64,000 nucleotides of DNA from Oscillospiraceae bacterium (GTDB lineage Bacteria; Bacillota; Clostridia; Oscillospirales; Ruminococcaceae), in NCBI GenBank assembly GCA_029007035.1, contig JAQXHC010000035.1, positions 1 through 64,000 of the forward strand, in the 5' to 3' direction. Of this stretch, positions 30,316 through 39,892 are shown piece after piece. The number at the start of each line of letters is the position of its first letter. The stretch's first letter is position 1. The notes below the pieces were generated by a model. That model had not been told where the DNA came from. It was given only the letters and a program-made list of their open reading frames with translations, and did not search any database. The position numbers and the translations under genes were made by a program.

Positions 30316-30436
30316 ATTATACGCCCCTTTTCTTTACACGTCTGACCATAGACGCATTATAATCCAGTTTTATTATACTCTTATTTTATAGAAAAAACAA
30401 GCTCAATCACTTGCGTTTACTTGTGAAGACAGGTTC

Positions 30437-30940
30437 TCAGACCTCGTCCATACGGTCTGACTGAGTTTTTATCATTTCGTCATATCGCTCCTGATATTCA
30501 CTCACTTCTCTGGAAGAGATTTTCTTTTGTTCTTCATATATCTCGCTGAACTGCGGAAAGCCTTCACATTGTTCCAGTTTATGATACTTCTCGTTCGTAT
30601 ATGCGGTCAGAGCGGCACAGGCAATAAAAATCACTGCCAAATAATAATTCACCCCAAAAGTGACAAGCGCATTCAGCACCGCGATGATCGGCGCAATCCA
30701 CGCATAAATCGTCTTTTTTGTGTAACAGCCCATGTAACCGAAAACCAGGATAACCGATTTGAACAGTATTTCCGCAACTATATACAGCTCGTCACCGTTA
30801 ACGGTATATATCATCATAATGATGCACAATGCTATGAGAACTCCGCATATAGCAATATAAATTTTTCCGATTGTCGAATAAATTCTTTCGCACAGCCGAA
30901 GTGATGCCTTATTCTTTAACAGCTCAGCTTTGTCAGCCAC
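30437..30940 (-). CDS. hypothetical membrane protein
   Basis: Four predicted hydrophobic segments; downstream of birA. Confidence 0.55.
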   Translation of the reverse strand: MADKAELLKNKASLRLCERIYSTIGKIYIAICGVLIALCIIMMIYTVNGDELYIVAEILFKSVILVFGYMGCYTKKTIYAWIAPIIAVLNALVTFGVNYYLAVIFIACAALTAYTNEKYHKLEQCEGFPQFSEIYEEQKKISSREVSEYQERYDEMIKTQSDRMDEV

Positions 30941-30943
30941 TTT

Positions 30944-31936
30944 TCAATCCCCCTGTCTTACGATCCGGCAGAGATTTGCCTCGCCGCAGTTTACACTGCA
31001 TATATTCCCGTTTTCAAGCTCCATGAGCAGATTGGCATTTTCGTCGATACCAACAGCTTTTCCGACAGTCGGTTTCCCTTTTATTTTTGCGGTAATCATA
31101 TTGCCCGTCAGTATCTCGCGGCGGCGGTATTCAGGTATGAACTCACGCTCGGTTATTCTGTCAAGATGTACCTCCAGGCGATTCAGAAGCTCCGAACACA
31201 GAGCGTTTCTGTCTGCGCGGAACCCTGTTTCGTCCTCAATAGAGGACGCACGTTCAAGCAGTTCCGGTTCAAAAGCTTCCTTTACAGAGCGGACATTGAT
31301 TCCGATTCCGATAACTGCATAGTCAAGGGACGTGGTTTCAAGGCTCAGAGAAGCTTCAGTCAGGATTCCGCATATCTTCCTGCCGTTCATATACAGGTCG
31401 TTCACCCACTTGATGCCGACTTCATTTCCGCTGATGCTTTCCACCGCTTCGGCAGCCGCAACAGCCGCACAGGACGTAATCAGCTGAGCATCGGCGATAT
31501 CAAGCTTCGGGCGGATAATGACCGTTACGTAGAGCCCGCTGCCTTTCGGCGAAACAAAAGTACGTCCAAGCCGTCCCTTGCCTGAACTCTGAGTCTCCGC
31601 AATGACGGCTGTGCCGCTCTCCGCACCGTGAGAAGCAAGCTCCTTGGCATAGTTGTTAGTGGAATCCACACTTTCAAGAAGAACAATTTTTCTCCCGATA
31701 TAATGCGTTTCCAGTCCTCGCCCGATGATGATTTCATCAAGACGGTTATTGCTTTCCGAAAGCCTATAGCCCTTGCCTGTTACGGATTCTATGGCATACC
31801 CATCAGCTTCAAGAGCCTTTACCGCTTTCCATACCGCATTGCGGCTGACTCCAACTGCCTTTGCGAGAGCCGCTCCCGAAAAAAATTGTCCGCCGCTTTC
31901 AGCAAGAGTTTTAAGCACCGTTTCTTTGACATTCAC
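30944..31936 (-). CDS. birA: biotin--[acetyl-CoA-carboxylase] ligase / biotin operon repressor
   Basis: N-terminal HTH (SGAALAKAVGVSRNAVWKAVKALEADGYAIESVTGKGYRL) + ESVDSTNNYAKEL...ETQSSGKGRLGRTFVSPKGSGLYVTVIIRP. Confidence 0.95.
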   Translation of the reverse strand: MNVKETVLKTLAESGGQFFSGAALAKAVGVSRNAVWKAVKALEADGYAIESVTGKGYRLSESNNRLDEIIIGRGLETHYIGRKIVLLESVDSTNNYAKELASHGAESGTAVIAETQSSGKGRLGRTFVSPKGSGLYVTVIIRPKLDIADAQLITSCAAVAAAEAVESISGNEVGIKWVNDLYMNGRKICGILTEASLSLETTSLDYAVIGIGINVRSVKEAFEPELLERASSIEDETGFRADRNALCSELLNRLEVHLDRITEREFIPEYRRREILTGNMITAKIKGKPTVGKAVGIDENANLLMELENGNICSVNCGEANLCRIVRQGD

Positions 31937-31977
31937 TTCGTTTCACCTCTTTAATCTGTGTTTATCACGGTTATCAT

Positions 31978-31995
31978 TGCGCAGTATTGCCTTAA
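31978..31995. repeat. isolated end of the MITE/REP-like family (gcgcagtattgccttaa), copy D
   Basis: Matches the right end of copies A/B/E. Confidence 0.4.
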
Positions 31996-32011
31996 AATCG
32001 TTCCTACGATG

Positions 32012-33439
32012 TCACCTTTTCAGCAGCTTTTTTATCATAATAAGAATCGCTTCACTGTTGCAGGCTGCCATGAATACAAATCCGCAAACAAGATATGCCG
32101 GATAAAACATCGGCTGCTTGATAACAACAATGCACAGCGCAAGCAAAACGGCGGTATTCAGGAAAAAGAGCCTGTGGTTGACCCTGAACGGCACATATCG
32201 GCGTGCGTCAAAAATTCTTAAAGCGTAGCAGACCGCGTAGCTCACAAGCGTTGCAACTGACGCGCCTTGTATTCCGTAGTTTTTGATTAGAATAATATTC
32301 AGTATTATATTTGTCGAACAAGCGGCAAGACTCGTCCAGAATGAATTTTTCGTATGCTTGGTGGCTGTATAGATGCTGCTCAGGAACTGGTTAAAGCACA
32401 TAAAAAGAACCGCCACGACGAGGATCGGAGTGTAAAGGTATACCGTCGAATATTCCTTGAAGCGCGATGTGTTTACGAAAAACGGCGTTATAATCTGAAC
32501 TGCGGCAACAAGAAAAGCTGCGGCTATGAACAGAATCGACTGGTAGCAGGAATATACCTTTTCATAGAACCGGCTTCGGTCAGCGGAACCGTTTTCGGTT
32601 ATCGCCGACATATTCCATGCCTGATAGAAAATCGTCGATACCATTGAAATAAGATTAGGGATCTTCGTGGCATAGCCGTAAATACCTGCCGCCGCTTCGC
32701 CGAGTACTGCCTTGTCGCTGGTCATATAGCGGATAAAAAGCCGATCGGAAAAGCCTGTTATTATCCACATAACCGCTGTCGGAATGAGCGGTACAGAGAA
32801 GCGGAGCATACTTTTCGCAAGATGTTTGCTGAAATATCGGATATTAAGAAATTTATGCAGTTTCGCAACGGTGAACAGGAAAATCGCCGAGCAGAAGTCA
32901 GAGAGGATAACCGAAAGCATGAATCCGCTTACACCGAGTCCGAGCTTTGATATGAAAATCACATTGAAAATAAAAAGCGTAAGGGTTGCCAGTATTCCGT
33001 CAAGCGAGAAGAGCTTGACCATACCCCTCGCCCTGACGAACTGAGAGCAGAGCTGTCGGAATGCGGAAGTGCAGATGTAAACCAGAAGCAGAATTGTATA
33101 GCCGTCGAGATAGTTCAGGAAGTGAACAAGCCCCAGCAGCGGCGACAGCAGAAACATTAACGCAAGTCCGCCGAGAGTTACGCAGCAGGCAGATGTAAAA
33201 ACTTCGTGCTTACTGTACTTTTTATCGAGACCATAACGGATAATCGCCTCGTTCATAGAAAAAGTGAATATCGGTATAAAAAAGTTTGCAGTTATTTCAA
33301 GCAATTCTTTTGTACTGCTGTCCGACGGACTGATGTTTGTTGTATAAAGATAGGTAAGAAGCAGAACAAGGATCTTCGATCCGAAGCTGCCTATTGCAAA
33401 TATTATGGTATTCATCGCAAGCTTTTTATACTTGTTCAT
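32012..33439 (-). CDS. polysaccharide flippase / MATE-like membrane protein
   Basis: KLAMNTIIFAIGSFGSKILVLLLTYLYT ... about 12-14 TM segments. Confidence 0.88.
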   Translation of the reverse strand: MNKYKKLAMNTIIFAIGSFGSKILVLLLTYLYTTNISPSDSSTKELLEITANFFIPIFTFSMNEAIIRYGLDKKYSKHEVFTSACCVTLGGLALMFLLSPLLGLVHFLNYLDGYTILLLVYICTSAFRQLCSQFVRARGMVKLFSLDGILATLTLFIFNVIFISKLGLGVSGFMLSVILSDFCSAIFLFTVAKLHKFLNIRYFSKHLAKSMLRFSVPLIPTAVMWIITGFSDRLFIRYMTSDKAVLGEAAAGIYGYATKIPNLISMVSTIFYQAWNMSAITENGSADRSRFYEKVYSCYQSILFIAAAFLVAAVQIITPFFVNTSRFKEYSTVYLYTPILVVAVLFMCFNQFLSSIYTATKHTKNSFWTSLAACSTNIILNIILIKNYGIQGASVATLVSYAVCYALRIFDARRYVPFRVNHRLFFLNTAVLLALCIVVIKQPMFYPAYLVCGFVFMAACNSEAILIMIKKLLKR

Positions 33440-33833
33440 TTATTCACTCTCCGTAAAGTATTGTCACTGTCGCTTTTTATGGTATAATCACCAAGCAGCT
33501 CTTTCTTAAAGAATGCTGTGTTGTACCAAATATATTATACCACTATTTCATCCTTTTGTCACTATAATTTTTTCGGAAAACACTCCTGATACATCAGAAA
33601 CAGCTCTAACCTTAATATATTTAATCTATATATAATACATTAATATGTTCCGTAAAACTTATTGTGAATATCCCTAAAATCAGGCAATGTGTTTAAGTTA
33701 TTTCGCTGAAATTTTGCATCGTTTCCAAATATTAATCAATGTGTAACTGTTTTGTAATAAACTTTTTAATAAATTGTGTATAATGTTCCTATGAGCATAT
33801 TATAGGCAACTACTTTGAAAGAAGTGTGATAAT

Positions 33834-36023
33834 ATGGTTAAGAAAAAAATCAACAAAATAAAATCAGCTGTTCTCAGCGGTATGATGGCGATTACCGCTA
33901 TTGCAGCTCCTGTTTCAAGCTCAGTTGCACCGACTATCACGGCTGACGCCGCAGGAAGTGACAACTACGCTAAACTCCTCCAGTATTCGCTGTATTTCTA
34001 TGACACAAATATGTGCGGTTCTCAGGTAAACGATACCTCTAAGATTACCTGGCGCGGCAACTGTCATACCGGCGACGATGCTGTAGGCGGATTCCATGAT
34101 GCAGGCGACCACGCTATGTTCGGTCTTCCTCAGGGCTACACAGCTTCGACTCTCGGCTGGAGCTATTACGAATTCAAAGACGCATTCAATTCAACCGGTC
34201 AGGGCGGTCACCTCAAAGTAATTACCAATTATTTCTGCGATTTCTTCAAAAAATCCACAAAGCTTGACGGCAGCGGAAACGTTCAGAGTTTCCTCTATCA
34301 GAAAGGCGATGGCAACGAAGATCACTCCTACTGGGGCGCTCCCGAGCTTCAGAGCAACAGCCGCCGTCAGTACTGGACTTCAAACAGCGCAAGCGATATT
34401 GCAGCTGAATATGCTGCCGCTCTTGCCGTAAACTATATTAACTTCGGCAATGCAGAAGACCTCAAATATGCCGAGGCTCTCTACAAATTCTCAACTCAGC
34501 ACAACTTAATTGCGACCGACGGTCCTACCAACTTCTACAACAACTCCTCATGCCGCGATGAACAGGCATGGGCAGCAGGCTGGCTCTATCTTGCAACCAA
34601 GAATGAATCCTACAAAAATGATTGTGCGAGCAAGCAGAATCAGTATCTTGGCTGGGTTCACGGCTGGGAAAACGTTGATCTCGGTGCTGCCTGCGTTTAC
34701 GCTTATATCACAGGCGATTGGAGCAAGGTAAACGGCTGGATCGGTTCACAGACAAACTCAAGCGGCTATTACTTCCTTGACCAGTGGGGAAGCGCACGTT
34801 ATAACTGTTCGCTTCAGTTCACAGCTCTCGTTGCTTCCAAGAATTCCAATGCTGATTATTCAAGCTGGTGCAAGGGTCAGATGAACTATATTCTTGGCGA
34901 TAACCCGAAAAACACCTGCTTCGTAACAGGCTTTGCAAGCAATTCCGCAAAGAATGCTCACCACAGAGCAGCTTCCGGATATCAGGGCTATGAGGGTTCA
35001 GACGGCATGAATGAGTATACTACGACCTATCATCCTACCAAGGGTCATGTTCTTATCGGCGCTCTTGTAGGCGGTCCTTCTGATGCAAGCGGTACATATT
35101 CCGACGTAATGAATGATTATAAATGCAACGAGGTTGCTATTGACTATAATGCCGGTCTTGTCGGCGCAGCGGCAGCTCTCTATTCTGTTTATAAGACAGG
35201 TACTCCCGATACATCTATCGTAGGCGTATCCGATGTTTATAACTCATCCGCAGAAGGTAATCAGCCTCAGCAGCCAACTACAGAGCCTCCGACATCTCCG
35301 CAGCAGCCAACAACATCTCCTCAGCAGCCGACAACAAATCCCCCTTCGGGCAATGCCGGTGAATACGAAATGACAGTCGGCGAAAGCTATAACTATGGCA
35401 GCATGACAGAAAAAATGATCGGCTGGAAATGGGCAGACCTTGGTATTCCGGTCAACGAAAAGGTTCAGAAGGTCGAGGTTACTATTTCAAGCAATAACAA
35501 CATCGGCAAATGGCAGGGCGCTTTTGGTACGTCCACTAAGGTTGCTCCCGATTACTGGGCTCAGAGCAGCGATATGGAGCAGACAATCTCCGGCAACAAG
35601 GGAACGATTACCTGGAATGTCGATTCCGATACAGCCGATATTATCCAGTATCAGTACAATGGCGAGCTTAAATTCGGAGTATGGTGGATCGACTGCCAGC
35701 AGTTCAAGGTTGAATCAGTCAAGGTTTACACTGACGGAACATCAGTTCAGCAGCCAACTACTCAGAAACCCACTCAGCAACCAGACACTGTTCCCACGAC
35801 TCCGATTCCGGCAATCTGGGGCGACGCCGACCTTGACGGTGAGCCTACTATCAACGATGTAGTAATGGTTATGTGCTATGCTTCGGGAAAAAGCACTCAG
35901 CTCAGTGACGAAGCACTTAACAACTGCGATGTTTATAACAGAGGCGACGGCGTAAATGCCAGCGACGCTGTAACAATCCAGAAATACCTTGCTAAACTCA
36001 TCACATCGCTTCCCGAAACCTGA
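33834..36023 (+). CDS. secreted GH9 cellulase with PT/Q linkers, a beta-sandwich CBM-like module and a C-terminal dockerin
   Basis: Signal peptide; GH9 motifs WRGNCHTGDDAVGGFHDAGDHAMFGLPQ, NYILGDNPKNTCFVTGF...NAHHRAASG, VAIDYNAGLVGAAAALY; linker QQPTTSPQQPTTNPP; dockerin WGDADLDGEPTINDVVMVM...CDVYNRGDGVNASDAVTIQKYLAKLI. Confidence 0.95.
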   Translation: MVKKKINKIKSAVLSGMMAITAIAAPVSSSVAPTITADAAGSDNYAKLLQYSLYFYDTNMCGSQVNDTSKITWRGNCHTGDDAVGGFHDAGDHAMFGLPQGYTASTLGWSYYEFKDAFNSTGQGGHLKVITNYFCDFFKKSTKLDGSGNVQSFLYQKGDGNEDHSYWGAPELQSNSRRQYWTSNSASDIAAEYAAALAVNYINFGNAEDLKYAEALYKFSTQHNLIATDGPTNFYNNSSCRDEQAWAAGWLYLATKNESYKNDCASKQNQYLGWVHGWENVDLGAACVYAYITGDWSKVNGWIGSQTNSSGYYFLDQWGSARYNCSLQFTALVASKNSNADYSSWCKGQMNYILGDNPKNTCFVTGFASNSAKNAHHRAASGYQGYEGSDGMNEYTTTYHPTKGHVLIGALVGGPSDASGTYSDVMNDYKCNEVAIDYNAGLVGAAAALYSVYKTGTPDTSIVGVSDVYNSSAEGNQPQQPTTEPPTSPQQPTTSPQQPTTNPPSGNAGEYEMTVGESYNYGSMTEKMIGWKWADLGIPVNEKVQKVEVTISSNNNIGKWQGAFGTSTKVAPDYWAQSSDMEQTISGNKGTITWNVDSDTADIIQYQYNGELKFGVWWIDCQQFKVESVKVYTDGTSVQQPTTQKPTQQPDTVPTTPIPAIWGDADLDGEPTINDVVMVMCYASGKSTQLSDEALNNCDVYNRGDGVNASDAVTIQKYLAKLITSLPET
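35263..35345 (+). repeat. linker tandem repeat (CAGCAGCCAACAACATCTCCT-like)
   Basis: Encodes QPQQPTTEPPTSPQQPTTSPQQPTTNPP. Confidence 0.8.
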
Positions 36024-36065
36024 TTAAATAATCCGGAATCTGTCTCCAGGGACAGGTTCACACAG

Positions 36066-36104
36066 CAAAAACGCTTCCGTTTAGCCACGGAAGCGTTTTT
36101 ATAA
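36066..36104. terminator. bidirectional terminator (aaaaacgcttccgt...acggaagcgttttt)
   Basis: Perfect inverted repeat with A/T tracts between convergent GH9 and ger genes. Confidence 0.88.
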
Positions 36105-36106
36105 TT

Positions 36107-36547
36107 TCAGCATCTGCCAAGCTCGGTAACGATGTCACAGTCGGGCAGAGCGTATTTATCAATTTGCAGGCGGAGAGCATCAATAAGCTGTCCCGCCTGC
36201 GACAAATCCGCATTCTCATCATATATCACAAGACAGGACGGAGGAAATTTCCATTCGTTCAGCAGCATACACAGCGTATCTGTTTTATTGCAGCTGCCAA
36301 GCACAGCAAGCTCCGCATGACCGGTGAAAATCTCTTTTCCAAGCTGTATTTCAGCGCTTCTCAGTGCTTCATCGGGAGTTTCTCCCTCCGCCTCGCAAAT
36401 ATCGCCGCTCTCGCCGAAAAATGTAAATTCATATTTGCTTCCGTCTATTTTGACCGCGCGGAGATACTGTCTCTCCTGAACATTGACCGGCGAACAGCCG
36501 CTCAGTAAAGCAAATGACAGTACAGCAGGTATAATCAGCCTGTTCAT
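36107..36547 (-). CDS. short GerC-like spore-germination lipoprotein
   Basis: Lipobox LLSGCS; VQERQYLRAVKIDGSKYEFTFFGESG...EALRSAEIQLGKEIFTGHAELAVLG; position after the GerKA/GerKB-like genes; only 146 aa. Confidence 0.65.
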   Translation of the reverse strand: MNRLIIPAVLSFALLSGCSPVNVQERQYLRAVKIDGSKYEFTFFGESGDICEAEGETPDEALRSAEIQLGKEIFTGHAELAVLGSCNKTDTLCMLLNEWKFPPSCLVIYDENADLSQAGQLIDALRLQIDKYALPDCDIVTELGRC

Positions 36548-37557
36548 CTGCTCCGCCTCCTTCCGGTTAAATTCATTATAAGCGGCACTATGAACAGCAC
36601 GAATACAACTGCCGCCGCAATTGCGATATTATACATATCCGGCACGACTAATGCAGAAACAAGTATCATCAGCGTCACGCAGACGATTCCTCGGAATTTA
36701 TCGAATGACGGTATGATTCCATGTATCAGCTCCGCAGCAGCTGCAGTCTGGACTGACACGGAAAACACTGCAAGCACCGCCATCATCATCAGAAAAAGAG
36801 AGTCGATTCTCTGAGACGCAAAGGGCTGTGAAATCTCCGCAGCCGCAGCAACCGGAAAGTCCGTAAACCTCATTATTCCTCCTGCCGAAGCCGCTGTTGT
36901 CAGAATAATTGCCGTCCACACTACTGCTCTCGCCCCGAGATAGCCGTATGCGGATTTCAGAGGATTACCCTCGTAATGGCTGAGCAGAACCACGAATGTC
37001 CCCATTCCGCCGCTAAGAGATATACCGCGGATAATCTCGCTGAAAATGCCCTCGGATAAGGATTTTCCCAGATTTTCAGCGCTCATTACAGGCAGCGCCC
37101 CGATAATAATTACCGTTATGCTGACAGCCCCGAGAGCCGCCGCTATTATTGCCGCCCGCGAAAGAATCCGGAATCCCCCTGACGACGCATATATGCACAC
37201 TATAGCGATCAGTCCCGATATCAGCAGCTTTTCAGGTATAAACGGCAAATAATTAGTCGGCACGGAGAGAATGTCCGATACACTGCGAAGCATACCAAAC
37301 AAAATTCCGCCCCACAATATTATATACGCAAAGTATATAATTTGTACAACCTTTGCACTCCCTCCGACAGTTATTTTACCTTTGCTCAGCTTTGTCACCG
37401 GAATTGCAAGAACAAGCTGAATCATCGTTGCTATAAGAAATGCTGCGGCTGTAACCATGCTGACGCCTTTCCTGAGACTAAGTACCGCAAAGGTATCGGG
37501 TATCAGCAGCAGTGCAGCGAACTGACTTGCCGAGATGTTACTCATGGTATTCTTCAA
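36544..37557 (-). CDS. GerKB/GerAB-like spore germination permease
   Basis: SASQFAALLLIPDTFAVLSLRKG, multi-TM; 4-nt overlap with the downstream GerC-like gene. Confidence 0.78.
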   Translation of the reverse strand: MKNTMSNISASQFAALLLIPDTFAVLSLRKGVSMVTAAAFLIATMIQLVLAIPVTKLSKGKITVGGSAKVVQIIYFAYIILWGGILFGMLRSVSDILSVPTNYLPFIPEKLLISGLIAIVCIYASSGGFRILSRAAIIAAALGAVSITVIIIGALPVMSAENLGKSLSEGIFSEIIRGISLSGGMGTFVVLLSHYEGNPLKSAYGYLGARAVVWTAIILTTAASAGGIMRFTDFPVAAAAEISQPFASQRIDSLFLMMMAVLAVFSVSVQTAAAAELIHGIIPSFDKFRGIVCVTLMILVSALVVPDMYNIAIAAAVVFVLFIVPLIMNLTGRRRSR

Positions 37558-38992
37558 CGGTGAATCCTCCGTTCTGCATAGTTCTTATGCCCGTACGAAC
37601 TGCCGTATCTCTCAGACCCTTTGTCCGGAACGGAGAAAGAGGAGCAGTATAGGGAAATCCGTAGTTTTCAGTAGAGCAGATATTCACAATCACTGCACAG
37701 GAAACAAGAGCTGTCCCGAAAAGTCCGAACAGACTGCCTGCAATCAGATATACAAATCGTAATACCGTCATTGGCGCATTAAGCTCCGGAACAACAAAGC
37801 CGCTTATTATTGCAAGAGCGGTAACAGTAAGGAGCGGAGTGCTGATAAGTCCCGAGCTTACCGCCGCATCGCCTATAATAAGTCCCGAGACTATGCTCAC
37901 AGCGCCACCCACAGGCTTCGGCAGTCGTATTCCCGCCTCGCGGATAACCTCGTACATCAGCAGAACACCCAGCGTTTCAGAAAAAATCGACAGCGGTGCG
38001 TTCTTTTCCGACTCCACAAGAATCATAAGCAGAGTGCTGTTGAGAAGTTCCGGATGATACATGACGATCGCAGCGTAAACAGCCGGAAGCATCACGGAAA
38101 TTACAAATGCCGCATACTTGATCCAGCGTATAAATGTCGAATAGTAAGGTTTGAACGCATAGTCATCGAGTGTCTGGAAGCTCTCGCAGAACAGCCGCGG
38201 AATTACTACGGCATATGGCACACCGTCAATCAGGATCGCAACGCGTCCCTCAATAAGCTTCGAGCAAAGCACATCCGGACGTTCGGTCGTTCCGGTTGAG
38301 CTGAAAAGCTCGAAGCTGCGCCGCTCCGTAAAAGGGCGGATATAGCCTGTAGTGAGTATCGCCTCAAGCTCAATATCATTAAGAGACTTCTTGATGTCAC
38401 GAATCAGCCTTTCAGGAACACGGTCCTGCATATAGCACAGACACATATCGGTATGACTTTTTGTTCCCTTGATGAACAGCTCCATTACGAGCATCGGACT
38501 TTTAAGCCGGCGGCGTATGAGACTCATGTTGGTCCGGACTACCTCAACAAACCCCTCGTGAGCTCCCATAATATTCGCCTCGCCCGACGGCTCATCGATG
38601 CCTCGCGTGGCATAGCCCTGTACACCGAATGCCAGGGCTTTGCTGATTCCTTCGGCGATAAGCAGAGCAAATCCCGAGTTCAGCAGTCGGAAAAGCGTTC
38701 CGTAGTTTACCGCTTCGGTGCGGTCAACAGACAGAAGCAAATTTGTATCGATATGTCTGAAAAGTTCGGCGGCGTCCTTTTTCGGCTCGATTCCTGTCAC
38801 CGGAATAAGGATAAGCTCGGTTATCGTCGAGGTCGAGAGCATTCCTTCACAGCAAAGCAGGGCGCATCTGATTCCGCCTGTCTCGAATTCATTTATCAGC
38901 AAGTCCGATGAACCGCCCGAAATGGTCTTGATTCGTTTTATGTTGTCTTTAAGGCTGGAGTTTATCGGCTCGGCAGCGTATTTTTCGGTCAT
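37538..38992 (-). CDS. GerKA/GerAA-like spore germination protein
   Basis: SSDLLINEFETGGIRCALLCCEGMLST, RVAILIDGVPYAVVIPRLFCESFQTLDDYAFKPYYSTFIRWIKY, LGVLLMYEVIREAGIRLPKPVGGAVSIVSGLIIGDAAVSSGLIS. Confidence 0.92.
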   Translation of the reverse strand: MTEKYAAEPINSSLKDNIKRIKTISGGSSDLLINEFETGGIRCALLCCEGMLSTSTITELILIPVTGIEPKKDAAELFRHIDTNLLLSVDRTEAVNYGTLFRLLNSGFALLIAEGISKALAFGVQGYATRGIDEPSGEANIMGAHEGFVEVVRTNMSLIRRRLKSPMLVMELFIKGTKSHTDMCLCYMQDRVPERLIRDIKKSLNDIELEAILTTGYIRPFTERRSFELFSSTGTTERPDVLCSKLIEGRVAILIDGVPYAVVIPRLFCESFQTLDDYAFKPYYSTFIRWIKYAAFVISVMLPAVYAAIVMYHPELLNSTLLMILVESEKNAPLSIFSETLGVLLMYEVIREAGIRLPKPVGGAVSIVSGLIIGDAAVSSGLISTPLLTVTALAIISGFVVPELNAPMTVLRFVYLIAGSLFGLFGTALVSCAVIVNICSTENYGFPYTAPLSPFRTKGLRDTAVRTGIRTMQNGGFTVEEYHE

Positions 38993-39177
38993 ATATATCA
39001 CCTCTGATGCTATTATATGACGGATTTTACCTAATATACTTTCGGGATTCATACAGCTGCCTTGTGCTCTGCGCCTTATTGTAACCACATACAGCGTGAT
39101 TTTTGTGCAATCTGCCTATGACATTTCTTGCCGTAATATGCTATAATTATATCAGAAATAATTATGGAAGCATGAAA

Positions 39178-39678
39178 ATGTACAATGTAAATGACGAGGT
39201 AATGTACTCACCGTACGGTATATGTATAATTTTGGAAATTGCTGTCCGCGATTTCAGCGGTGAACCGATGGAGTATTATATTCTCCGTCCTGTCGGCGAC
39301 AGCAAAAACACTTTTTATGTGCCAACGCAGAACGAAAACCTTACTTCACAAATGCGTCCTGTGCTTACACGTGAGGAAATCAACGAGCTTATAAGCGTTA
39401 TGCCGGACGACAATGAGATTTACATAGATGATTCCAACCGCCGCAGAGACGAATATCAGCGCATTCTCCGTGACGGTGACAGACACGAGCTGGTGCGGCT
39501 GATCAAGACGCTGTATCTCCGCCGTCAGGATAGAAAGGAACAGCGCAAAAAGCTGCTTTCCGCAGAGGAGCATACTCTCAGAAATGCCGAAAACCTGCTT
39601 TACGACGAGTTTGCTTACGTTCTCGGAATTCCGCGCGAACAGGTGATTACATATATCAGGGAACATATTTCCGCCTGA
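39178..39678 (+). CDS. CarD/CdnL-family transcriptional regulator
   Basis: MYNVNDEVMYSPYGICIILEIAVRDFSGEPMEYYILRPVGDSKNTFYVPTQN; GGAAG 8 nt upstream. Confidence 0.9.
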   Translation: MYNVNDEVMYSPYGICIILEIAVRDFSGEPMEYYILRPVGDSKNTFYVPTQNENLTSQMRPVLTREEINELISVMPDDNEIYIDDSNRRRDEYQRILRDGDRHELVRLIKTLYLRRQDRKEQRKKLLSAEEHTLRNAENLLYDEFAYVLGIPREQVITYIREHISA

Positions 39679-39736
39679 TTTTTATTGGCTGCTCCCCTTT
39701 TGTGCTAATACGAAGCGATAACACGAAATATTGAAC

Positions 39737-39772
39737 AGACCCGGGTGAACACAATTCGCCCGGGTCTTTTTA
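39737..39772 (+). terminator. terminator (gacccgggtgaacacaattcgcccgggtcttttt)
   Basis: GC-rich stem + T-run. Confidence 0.85.
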
Positions 39773-39780
39773 TGTTATGC

Positions 39781-39810
39781 AAAAAAATCGGACGGCATAA
39801 AACCGTCCGA
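39781..39810 (-). terminator. terminator downstream of secF (tcggacggttttatgccgtccgattttttt on minus strand)
   Basis: GC-rich stem followed by seven T on the minus strand. Confidence 0.85.
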
Positions 39811-39892
39811 TAATTGTTTTGAAAATACAGTATTGTTATTTTCGTTCAGAACCGCCGTCAGATATAAGGCGTCTGAACTATACTTTGCTGCT

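Noticed and set aside
35263-35345. Tandem repeat considered as a CRISPR-like or regulatory repeat
   Set aside because: It is in frame and encodes a Pro/Thr/Gln interdomain linker of the GH9 enzyme.
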